A stretch of 7,617 bases of DNA from an uncultured Chitinophagaceae bacterium (lineage in GTDB: Bacteria > Bacteroidota > Bacteroidia > Chitinophagales > Chitinophagaceae), in contig CAMLEM010000073.1 of NCBI GenBank assembly GCA_946479005.1, positions 1-7,617 of the forward strand, written 5' to 3'. The notes under the pieces were generated by a model. It had not been told where the DNA came from, did not search any database, and was given only the letters and a program-made list of their open reading frames with translations. Shown here in pieces: positions 1 to 5,669 of the stretch. The translations under genes were made by a program, and so were the position numbers. The number at the start of each line of letters is the position of its first letter. Position 1 is the first letter of the stretch.

Positions 1-630
1 CATCGATCTCTCCACAGCGATGAGTGCCACTTTTGCCGAGCCGTTCCCGTCGGTCTGGAAACTGTCTTCAACGAACATCGCCGGAGAGGGGTCATCGTCA
101 AATTCGGAATCATACCTGTCGCTCAGTGCCCGGTTGAATTTCAGCGATATGAAAAAAGAATACCAGCCAATCACCTCGCGGGCGCCCGTCAGGCGTTCTG
201 ACTCACTTACTGCTTTTTCACCCGTGGTCAGCCCCCGGTTGAATTCAGCGATCAGGTCTGAGGCCACCCGGTTCCAAAAATCTTCGTCATCGAGCGTGGT
301 TTTTACAGCTCTGCCGTATTTTTCTGCCAGAATGACCAGTTCGTGCTCTTTCACTTTTCTTCTCTTTAAGTTTTCAAGGCGTACGATCTCTTCTTCTTCT
401 TCCCGGGGAATATTGTTCAGATCCACGCCGAGCTTCTCGGCCGTTTTATGAAGAAGGTCAAGGCTCTTTTTCAGATTCAATCCCACGTGGTCCCAATAGG
501 CCTGGTTGCTGATATCTTTCGCTTCTTCGGTGAGCTTGCTTTCAGACTCGTAAACCGCACAGCGCTGTTTAAAAGGACAACGCTCGCACCAGCGATCGCA
601 ATAATTGTAAATGAGAGGAATTTTCTTCAT
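1..630 (-). CDS. Partial hypothetical protein with N-terminal four-cysteine cluster
   Basis: This reading frame is open from an ATG at 630 through the left edge, giving 210 codons without a stop, so the C-terminus is missing. The first 25 residues hold a compact cluster, YCDRWCERCPFKQRC, with cysteines at 11, 15, 18 and 24 (C-x3-C-x2-C-x5-C). Such spacing would suit a zinc or iron-sulfur site; that is inference. The rest is hydrophilic and probably helical, with an acidic run of five Glu near residues 77-81 followed by a basic stretch near 89-94, and an acidic patch around 176-180. There is no signal peptide or membrane segment, so a cytoplasmic location is likely. No family is recognised with certainty. 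The gene follows the metallopeptidase gene on the same strand but is separated from it by a likely terminator, so it may have its own promoter. The opposite-strand frames here look like shadows. Confidence 0.72.
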   Translation of the reverse strand, partial: MKKIPLIYNYCDRWCERCPFKQRCAVYESESKLTEEAKDISNQAYWDHVGLNLKKSLDLLHKTAEKLGVDLNNIPREEEEEIVRLENLKRRKVKEHELVILAEKYGRAVKTTLDDEDFWNRVASDLIAEFNRGLTTGEKAVSESERLTGAREVIGWYSFFISLKFNRALSDRYDSEFDDDPSPAMFVEDSFQTDGNGSAKVALIAVERSM

Positions 631-665
631 AAGCAGTTACCCGAACTTAGTCAGGGCAGGTATCC

Positions 666-685
666 AAAAAAAGGGGTTTTCCCCC
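666..685 (-). terminator. Possible intrinsic terminator after the metallopeptidase gene
   Basis: Read on the minus strand, a GGGG-AAAA-CCCC hairpin is followed directly by seven T residues, starting about 11 nt after the TAA of the metallopeptidase gene. The stem is only 4 bp, extendable by one G-U wobble, but it is pure GC with a short loop and a clean T-tract, the layout of a Rho-independent terminator. It lies just upstream of the next minus-strand gene (start at 630), so it would separate the two transcription units. The short stem makes its strength uncertain. Confidence 0.45.
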
Positions 686-695
686 AATTGAACCG

Positions 696-1274
696 TTATT
701 TTCCCCCCGCATAGGATGCCCCCAGCACTTCTCCCCTGCTCCATCCTCTTGCAATGGCATCCATCCGTTCCTTTCTCGCCGGGTGAGTGGAGGATCCTTC
801 GTTACTGGCCACATATCGCATCACTTCCTGCGCCTGCTCCAGGCTCGCTCCCAGCCTGCAGGCGACAAAGCCTGCAAATTCATCCGCTTCCAGTTCCACG
901 TGCGGTCGGCTGCCGCCGAATTTGATCGTATGCCCGTTCAAATGATGACCCACCTCGTGAGCCAGCAAAGTGGCAGCGGCCCATTTATCCCGGGTGGCAA
1001 TGAACAACCATTTTACAAACTCGGGGTTATAAAGTATCACGCGCTTTCGTTTCAGAATTGAAGCCTGCATATTCTTTACTTCGGCCTGGCGGATGATGAA
1101 GCCGGAGGAAAGCCCGGTTACATCAATGATCTCCGCAAGCATCTTCTCCATTGTGGGCAACGAAGAAAGACTGTCGGTATCGACTTCAATGACAACTGAA
1201 TGCTGGAATGACGATTGGGAATAGGTTACAGTTAGCCAGGCCAGCATAATGGTGGTTAGGGCGGCTCGTTTCAT
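696..1274 (-). CDS. Small secreted M48-like zinc metallopeptidase
   Basis: The product is probably a zinc-dependent endopeptidase of the M48-like (HtpX/Ste24/LoiP-type) zincin group, acting outside the cytoplasm. Residue numbers here count from the ATG at 1274 (192 aa). The N-terminus (KR followed by a hydrophobic run to about residue 20) is a typical signal peptide. The catalytic motif HEVGHH lies at about 106-111 (HExxH), and a second motif, ELEADEFAG at about 127-135, supplies the third zinc-ligand Glu in the ExxxD style of M48. Near the C-terminus, THPARKERMDAI resembles the conserved 'THP...R' segment that closes M48 domains. It is much shorter than HtpX, lacks transmembrane helices after the signal peptide, and has no TPR or PDZ extension. 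A GTG codon lies directly upstream at 1275-1277, but the ATG is preferred. The substrate is unknown. Similar stand-alone proteins may serve envelope quality control, which is inference. The gene is monocistronic in appearance, bounded by a divergent gene upstream and a likely terminator downstream. Confidence 0.85.
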   Translation of the reverse strand: MKRAALTTIMLAWLTVTYSQSSFQHSVVIEVDTDSLSSLPTMEKMLAEIIDVTGLSSGFIIRQAEVKNMQASILKRKRVILYNPEFVKWLFIATRDKWAAATLLAHEVGHHLNGHTIKFGGSRPHVELEADEFAGFVACRLGASLEQAQEVMRYVASNEGSSTHPARKERMDAIARGWSRGEVLGASYAGGK

Positions 1275-1535
1275 CACTAGTAAAAATATATCAACAGTTT
1301 TAAAGGAAACGATAAAAAGACGCAGTATTTAATTAAAAGTTTTGAACAGTAATTAAGGCACTCTTTTTTCTCGCGGAAAATTTAATCATCAATACTACTA
1401 TCGATTATCCATAACGAGCAATCCTCATATCTGGAAATATTAAAGAAAACCACCGGCGATCCCACGCTGGCATAGTTGTGGCGCGAATTTCAAAGCGCCG
1501 CCATTGGGATTCTTTAACCTCTAAAAAATTGAGTT
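1275..1535. promoter_or_regulatory. Divergent intergenic region between metallopeptidase and PepSY-like genes
   Basis: This 261-bp AT-rich gap separates two divergently transcribed genes, so it must hold the promoters of both. It contains A/T runs and a TTTAATTAAA palindrome (1328-1337). No good match to the Bacteroidota promoter pair (TTTG near -33 and TAnnTTTG near -7, about 20 nt apart) was found on either strand, so no promoter is placed. The only clear structure is the GC hairpin at 1478-1501. No ORF or RNA gene was seen. Confidence 0.5.
1478..1501 (+). other. GC-rich hairpin in the presumed leader of the PepSY-like gene
   Basis: GGCGC at 1480-1484 pairs perfectly with GCGCC at 1495-1499 around a 10-nt AT-rich loop. 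The stem extends by one G-U and one G-C pair to about 7 bp. It ends about 34 nt before the ATG at 1536. There is no T-tract after it, so it is not an obvious terminator. It could be a leader structure or chance. Confidence 0.25.
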
Positions 1536-2054
1536 ATGAAACTAAAAGAAATCATCGCGGTTGCTGCGATCGGGTTCCTTGCTGCCTGCGACACTCCTTA
1601 CGAAGCGACCGATTCCACGATGATCGCGCCTGCCAGTATCAAAAATTCCTTCGATGCCCAATATCCGACGGCAACAAACATTGTCTGGACAAATTATGAT
1701 GCGACCGTACCGGTTCCGCTGGAATGGGATATGACCGGGTGGACCGTACTCGATGCAGATGATTACGTGGTAAGGTTCAACCTTGACAATGAAGACTACT
1801 ATGCCTGGTATGATAATGACGGAACCTGGATCGGAACCGCATACGTGATGAGAGACCACAACACGATGCCTACCGTAGTGTCAAACACGATCAACTCCCA
1901 ATTCCCGGGATATACCATTTCCAGTGTTACCAGGGAGTTTGAAACAGACCGGGTAACTTATGAAGTGGAATTGAAAAATGAATCAACGAAGATGAAGGTA
2001 CTGCTTGATAGCAATGGGAATATTTTGAAGCAAAAGAGCAAGGTCAATGACTAG
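1536..2054 (+). CDS. PepSY-like domain lipoprotein
   Basis: This 172-aa protein starts with a lipoprotein signal peptide: MKLKE, a hydrophobic stretch, and a lipobox L15-A-A-C18, so the mature protein would be lipid-anchored at Cys18. The mature part resembles the small PepSY-like (beta-lactamase-inhibitor-like, BLIP-type) proteins common in Bacteroidota. It appears to hold two related units. The first runs from about 33 to 105, with IKNSFDAQYP at the start and a DNDG turn near 93-96. The second runs from about 113 to 168, with INSQFPG near 119-125 and a DSNG turn near 158-161. Such domains are small alpha/beta folds whose function is mostly unknown; inhibition of proteases or metal/ligand binding has been suggested for relatives. 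The ATG is preceded by A-rich sequence (CTAAAAAATTGAGTT) as is usual in this phylum. The nearby divergent zincin raises the idea of a peptidase-inhibitor pair, but nothing in the sequence proves it. Confidence 0.8.
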   Translation: MKLKEIIAVAAIGFLAACDTPYEATDSTMIAPASIKNSFDAQYPTATNIVWTNYDATVPVPLEWDMTGWTVLDADDYVVRFNLDNEDYYAWYDNDGTWIGTAYVMRDHNTMPTVVSNTINSQFPGYTISSVTREFETDRVTYEVELKNESTKMKVLLDSNGNILKQKSKVND

Positions 2055-2072
2055 GGTGATCTTATAATACAA

Positions 2073-2151
2073 TCCCACGGAGGCACAGAGGGAACACCGT
2101 GCTCACGGAAATCATCCCTTGTGCCTCTGTTTCCACCGTGCCTCTGTGGGA
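2073..2151. repeat. Imperfect inverted repeat made of ~8-nt CAC(A/G)GAGG units
   Basis: The left arm starts at 2073 with TCCCACGGAGGCACAGAGG. The right arm, read on the minus strand from 2151, is TCCCACAGAGGCACGGTGG. The arms agree at about 16 of 19 positions and face each other. Inside them, short units of the form CAC(A/G)GAGG recur in tandem, and another GAGGCACA-type unit (opposite strand) lies at 2120-2128. The element lies between the stop of the PepSY-like gene (2054) and the start of the membrane protein gene (2212). It could fold into a long imperfect hairpin in RNA or DNA. It has the look of a dispersed intergenic repeat (REP-like), and could also act as a transcript end. Copy number in the genome is unknown. 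Confidence 0.6.
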
Positions 2152-2211
2152 ATGTCGTACGCCCCTGAGAATCAAAAATCCCCTAAATTCATACCACCAA
2201 AACCTACTCTT

Positions 2212-2649
2212 ATGCCCGCCACCTCTCACAGGCCATCGGCTTTCCTCATTTTTCCCTGGGGATTGCTTTCCATAGTACTGGTATTGTTGTTGAACCTTTT
2301 TGTGAACAGCGCCTGGTTCGATAAGAACTGGAGCTGGATCGCGCTGGTGCTCATCATTCCCGCCGCCATCCTGGAGAACTTCAAGGTGGGTTATTCCACG
2401 ATGCGGATAATGTTTATGAAGGTGGTGTATTCACTGATCTCTTTTTTGCTGGTGGGTATGGCCTTCGGGTCTGCGCTTACCGGCTGGCATATTGCCCGGT
2501 TTCAAAAGATCGAGGGCGTCAAAACCATCAATCTCCCCTGGTATGTGATGCTCGCGCTTGCAGTCCTCCTGCTGATCCAGGTAGCGCAGTTGTTCAGTAT
2601 GCTGAAAGCAGTAAAGAGAGAGTTTATGCAATTGGACCCGGACCAGTGA
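2212..2649 (+). CDS. Hypothetical four-helix inner-membrane protein
   Basis: The chosen start (ATG at 2212) gives 145 aa with about four hydrophobic segments at 11-32, 40-56, 66-92 and 108-130 and a short charged C-terminal tail (KAVKREFMQLDPDQ). This predicts a small integral membrane protein. Conspicuous residues are a PWG turn near 15-17, a Trp-rich first loop (35-42) and a loop with HIARFQK near 93-99. No family is recognised. The frame stays open further upstream, with an ATG at 2152 and a TTG at 2119, but those starts lie at the edge of or inside the inverted repeat and would add a polar, low-complexity extension, so 2212 is preferred; 2152 cannot be excluded. Its TGA abuts the stop of crtY on the other strand with no gap. 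A role connected with carotenoids is possible from position only. Confidence 0.68.
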   Translation: MPATSHRPSAFLIFPWGLLSIVLVLLLNLFVNSAWFDKNWSWIALVLIIPAAILENFKVGYSTMRIMFMKVVYSLISFLLVGMAFGSALTGWHIARFQKIEGVKTINLPWYVMLALAVLLLIQVAQLFSMLKAVKREFMQLDPDQ

Positions 2650-3783
2650 TCAGGAACGGAGTGCTGCTTTTAGAAAGGGTGCAGCAGGCAGGCTTAATAA
2701 CAGTCCGATCTCCTCGCCCAGGCCGGTTTCATTGTCGAGGAATTTGAAGATCCGCTGCGGGGAATTCCTTGTGAATAGTCTTTCAAACACTTTATGCCCC
2801 GGCAGACTGCCGTTTTGCAATACTTCCAGGAATGTCCTGTCGTAGAAACGGGAGCGCGCATTGCCGGGCCGGTAGGCCAGGGGCCGTCCGGAAGTCAAAA
2901 GGTCTTTAACTATCTCCCTGCTATGTTTCTGAATGAATGAAAAAGTATAGCCCGTGCTGGCCTTTGTCTGACCCCCGGCCGTACCAATGGGGATGATCCG
3001 TTCATCACCAGTACCAAAATCGTGATCGGTCATCGGTATCACTCCGAACTCCGTTTCTTCGATGGAATATTCAATGCCGGGGTAATGCTCACGCAAATAT
3101 TCAGCGATCCCCTTTTCATACCGGTCCCGCTCCAGCACTGAGGCGCTGAATACTGTGTACTCCACCAGCGCCTCGGAATCATTGAAGGGAAGGATGTAGA
3201 TAAATGTCGCTTCCCTGCTTTGCGGCACACGAAAATCCATCAACACGGCCACGGAGGGGTCAAAGACGGGAGTGCTTGTTTTGATGCGCCATCCGAGAAA
3301 ATGCTGGAGGAGGAAGTGATCTCTTTTTTGTAAGCCGGGTTTTTGATAAAGACTGCTGAAAACATACCCGGATTGTATCTCCTTACCTTCCACCCGGCAG
3401 AAGGCCTTTCCATTCTCAGAACGGAGATCACTGATCTCACCCTTTACAAATTCGATATTATTAAATTTCTCAAGAACCCGAAAGCAGTACTTATAGTAAT
3501 CCAGTCCGCGGATCAGCTTATAACTGTAAGGAGCAAGGGTGAGTAATCGTGATGTGGTCTGCCCGTGAAACCAGGCCTTCTCCCATTTCCTATGTACGAT
3601 GGATTCGAACGGGCCCGGTTCTTTTTCCCAAAAACACCAGGTACGGTCGTTCGATCTTTTCTCGTCCCGGTCAGCCAGCAGGATCCTTTTATCGTTGAAT
3701 TTGCCCGAGGATAAGAGATGTACGGCGAGGCTCAGTCCGGCTGCCCCGCTGCCTGCGATGACATAATCATAAGCGGAGCTCAA
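2650..3783 (-). CDS. crtY: Lycopene beta-cyclase CrtY
   Basis: CrtY closes both ends of lycopene into beta-rings, giving beta-carotene, at the membrane with a flavin/NAD(P)-dependent, non-redox mechanism. The 377-aa length is normal for the bacterial CrtY family. An N-terminal dinucleotide-binding motif, GSGAAG, is at 11-16. The family motif NDRTWCFWE follows at 45-53, then LLQHFLGWRI at 158-167, MDFR at 182-185, ALVEYTVFS around 205-213 (E208 probably matches the catalytic acidic residue), FGVIPM at 246-251, and GTAGGQTKASTGYTF at 267-281. The start codon is TTG at 3781-3783, overlapping the crtZ TGA as TTGA. An in-frame TGA lies at 3796-3798 and no ATG comes before residue 182, so a non-ATG start is required (ATT at 3787 is the only other near-start codon). 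It is the last gene of the carotenoid operon, and its stop abuts that of the convergent membrane protein gene. Confidence 0.94.
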   Translation of the reverse strand: MSSAYDYVIAGSGAAGLSLAVHLLSSGKFNDKRILLADRDEKRSNDRTWCFWEKEPGPFESIVHRKWEKAWFHGQTTSRLLTLAPYSYKLIRGLDYYKYCFRVLEKFNNIEFVKGEISDLRSENGKAFCRVEGKEIQSGYVFSSLYQKPGLQKRDHFLLQHFLGWRIKTSTPVFDPSVAVLMDFRVPQSREATFIYILPFNDSEALVEYTVFSASVLERDRYEKGIAEYLREHYPGIEYSIEETEFGVIPMTDHDFGTGDERIIPIGTAGGQTKASTGYTFSFIQKHSREIVKDLLTSGRPLAYRPGNARSRFYDRTFLEVLQNGSLPGHKVFERLFTRNSPQRIFKFLDNETGLGEEIGLLLSLPAAPFLKAALRS

Positions 3784-4295
3784 GACAATGAATTTTCAGG
3801 TGCATACTCAACCCCGGCGTTTCCAGCCATTAGTGCCCTGTCGCGTTTCACCTTCTCACGATATTTTTTTGCCACCCAGAGCATTCCAAAACTTTCGCCC
3901 TCTTTCCTGTCGAGATGCTTGTGATGCATTTTATGAGCCCACCGGATGGCGCGGATGTAACGATTATTACTTCTTGTGAACCATTTGAACCGCTGGTGAA
4001 TGATCACATCGTGCACGATGAAATAAGCGAAGCCGTATGCCATAATGCCAAAGCCAATAGCCTGCATCCACCAGTTAGGCTGCGTGGTTCCAAAATAGAT
4101 CAGCAGGATGCTTGGAATGGCGAAGATGATAAAGAAGCTGTCATTCTTCTCAAAGAAACCAGGCCTTACCTGGTGATGGTCCTTGTGGAGATACCACAGG
4201 AACCCGTGCATCACGAAACGGTGGGTACACCAGGTAACGCCTTCCATTGCCATAAAGGTTCCCGCAAGCACCAGTATGTAATAAACAGCGTTCAT
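3780..4295 (-). CDS. crtZ: Beta-carotene hydroxylase CrtZ
   Basis: CrtZ is a membrane-bound di-iron hydroxylase that adds 3-OH groups to the beta-rings, converting beta-carotene through cryptoxanthin to zeaxanthin. It belongs to the fatty-acid hydroxylase superfamily. The 171-aa protein shows the full set of histidine boxes: H25-RFVM-H30 (HxxxxH), H37-KD-H40-H41 (HxxHH), H95-DVII-H100 (HxxxxH) and H121-KM-H124-H125 (HxxHH). Hydrophobic stretches at about 4-22, 54-68 and 75-94 fit membrane helices. The ATG overlaps the idi TAA by one base (TAATG) and the stop overlaps the TTG of crtY, so translation is probably coupled on both sides. Length and all iron ligands match the family. No ketolase (CrtW) is present nearby, so zeaxanthin rather than astaxanthin is the expected product. 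Confidence 0.95.
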   Translation of the reverse strand: MNAVYYILVLAGTFMAMEGVTWCTHRFVMHGFLWYLHKDHHQVRPGFFEKNDSFFIIFAIPSILLIYFGTTQPNWWMQAIGFGIMAYGFAYFIVHDVIIHQRFKWFTRSNNRYIRAIRWAHKMHHKHLDRKEGESFGMLWVAKKYREKVKRDRALMAGNAGVEYAPENSLS

Positions 4296-4828
4296 TATTT
4301 ACTGAAAGTTTTTTTGTACCAGTCCCGTACGCCCGGCAGTGCGAGCAGGAACCAGCTTGTAAACCTTTCCGGGTAAAGTTCGGTCAAGTTCAGGAGTTCT
4401 TCCATTTCCACATGCTCTGCCGCCTGCACTTCGGTGCTGTTGAATAAAACCGGGCCGTCATAAATCCCTGTATATACGTGATCGAATTCGTGTTCGATCA
4501 GTCCGTTTTGAAATTCCGCCCGGTACACAAAATCAAAGATCTTTTCCACCGGCACTTCGATTCCCAGCTCTTCGAACAATCTCCTTTTCACCGCGGAATC
4601 AAGATTTTCACCTGCCACGGGGTGACTGCAACAGGCATTGGACCAAAGACCCGCGCTATGGTATTTATCCTTCGCTCTTTGCTGGATCAGCATCCGGCCC
4701 TTGCTGTCGAAGATAAATACACTGAAAGCCCGGTGAAGAAGTCCCTGTTTGTGAACGGACATTTTCTCCATTGTCCCCTGCTCCAGATCGTTTTCATCCA
4801 CCAAAACCAGCATCTGCTCATTCTTCAT
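4295..4828 (-). CDS. idi: Isopentenyl-diphosphate delta-isomerase, type 1
   Basis: Idi interconverts IPP and DMAPP in the cytoplasm, supplying the allylic primer for GGPP and hence carotenoids. The 177-aa length equals that of typical bacterial type 1 enzymes with the Nudix fold. Expected active-site residues are visible: H26 and H32 (metal ligands), the segment NACCSHP at 64-70 with catalytic C67 and ligand H69, the Nudix-like RRLFEELG at 82-89 with E87, and the IEHEFDH stretch with E112 and E114, the latter matching the catalytic Glu. The ATG at 4828 overlaps the crtB stop as ATGA. The location inside the crt operon indicates dedicated precursor supply. It is clearly type 1 and not the flavin-dependent type 2 (Fni). 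Confidence 0.95.
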   Translation of the reverse strand: MKNEQMLVLVDENDLEQGTMEKMSVHKQGLLHRAFSVFIFDSKGRMLIQQRAKDKYHSAGLWSNACCSHPVAGENLDSAVKRRLFEELGIEVPVEKIFDFVYRAEFQNGLIEHEFDHVYTGIYDGPVLFNSTEVQAAEHVEMEELLNLTELYPERFTSWFLLALPGVRDWYKKTFSK

Positions 4829-5661
4829 AACAATCTTAATTGGTTCTTCAATCCTGCCCTCATAAGTATCATCAGCTTCCGGTAATTGGGTACACGGATC
4901 CTCGTTTCTACCACCCGCCGGGGTTCCAGCCTTTCTATTTTCCGGAAAAGTGAGAAATAATATTTATAAGCGACGTAAACGGCAAACCGGCTTTTAAGGG
5001 GCAGTTTGCGGATACCCGTGTAAGCTTTTGCAAAATCATTCCGGATATCCCTTTCGATCGCCCGCTTTTCTTCAAAGGAAAAATTGTTGAAATCACAACC
5101 GGGGAAGTAGATGCGGGAAAGGCCGGCGTAATCCGCCTTGATATCCCTAAGGAAATTGACCTTTTGGAAGGCCGCGCCCAGGGCCCTTGCCGCCGGTGAA
5201 AGCGAAGCATAAAGCTCTTTATTGCCTTCACAGAAAACGTGGAGGCACATCAGCCCCACCACTTCCGCCGAGCCATAGATATATTCCTGGTAAGAGGCCA
5301 GGTCGTGACGGCTCCTCTTCAGGTCTTCCTCCATGCTTTTATAAAATGCCCCGACCAGGTCCGGGTCGATCCGGAATTCATTGACTGTTCGCTGGAAGCT
5401 GTGGAGGATGGGGTTCAGGCTGATGCCGTCACGGATGGCGGCATAGGTTTCTTTTTTAAAATCATTGAGTAGTGCTGCCCTGTTGTGTTGGGAAAAGCTG
5501 TCAACGATCTCATCAGCAAAACGAACGAATCCATAAATATTGCAGATATGGTTCCGCAGATCCCTATGAAGCAGCCGGATCGCGGAAGCAAAGGATGTGC
5601 TGTATTGCCGGGTGACAAGTCGGCTACAGCCTTCACTGGCATTATGGAACAGCTCGATCAT
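4825..5661 (-). CDS. crtB: Phytoene synthase CrtB (squalene/phytoene synthase family)
   Basis: CrtB condenses two GGPP molecules head to head through prephytoene diphosphate to 15-cis-phytoene, the first committed step. The 278-aa protein carries the two Asp-rich substrate motifs of the trans-isoprenyl diphosphate synthase head-to-head family: D50-EIV-D54 within YGFVRFADEIVDS, and D173-IKA-D177 within KVNFLRDIKADYAGLSRIYFP. The conserved YIYGSAEVVGLMC segment (127-139) lies between them, and RQYSTSF at 18-24 matches the usual N-terminal 'YSxSF' motif. The ATG follows the crtI stop by 8 nt, and the stop overlaps the idi start. The Bacteroidota diapophytoene/C30 enzymes are related, but the neighbouring crtY and crtZ point to the C40 pathway. 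Confidence 0.94.
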   Translation of the reverse strand: MIELFHNASEGCSRLVTRQYSTSFASAIRLLHRDLRNHICNIYGFVRFADEIVDSFSQHNRAALLNDFKKETYAAIRDGISLNPILHSFQRTVNEFRIDPDLVGAFYKSMEEDLKRSRHDLASYQEYIYGSAEVVGLMCLHVFCEGNKELYASLSPAARALGAAFQKVNFLRDIKADYAGLSRIYFPGCDFNNFSFEEKRAIERDIRNDFAKAYTGIRKLPLKSRFAVYVAYKYYFSLFRKIERLEPRRVVETRIRVPNYRKLMILMRAGLKNQLRLL

Positions 5662-5669
5662 TAAAAGAA

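Noticed and set aside
20..714. Plus-strand open frames at 20-451 and 448-714
   Set aside because: They lie opposite a 210-codon minus-strand frame with a plausible start and a conserved-looking cysteine cluster. Their own translations are Ser/Arg-rich or lack domain features, as expected of shadows.
716..1061. Plus-strand open frames opposite the metallopeptidase gene
   Set aside because: They have no recognisable motif, and the minus strand carries clear HExxH and EADE zincin motifs.
1275..1345. Candidate Bacteroidota promoter elements (TATATTTT on the minus strand near the metallopeptidase start; TTTG at 1341 on the plus strand)
   Set aside because: Neither has a properly spaced partner element, and AT-rich sequence gives such matches by chance.
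2119..2211. Upstream extension of the membrane protein gene to TTG 2119 or ATG 2152
   Set aside because: The TTG lies inside the inverted repeat and the ATG at its very edge. The added residues are polar and lack family character. The ATG at 2212 sits directly before the first hydrophobic segment.
2662..2686. TGCTGC...GCAGCA hairpin just after the membrane protein stop
   Set aside because: The 6-bp stem has a 13-nt loop, no T-tract, and lies within the crtY coding sequence encoding an ordinary C-terminus, so it cannot be called a terminator.
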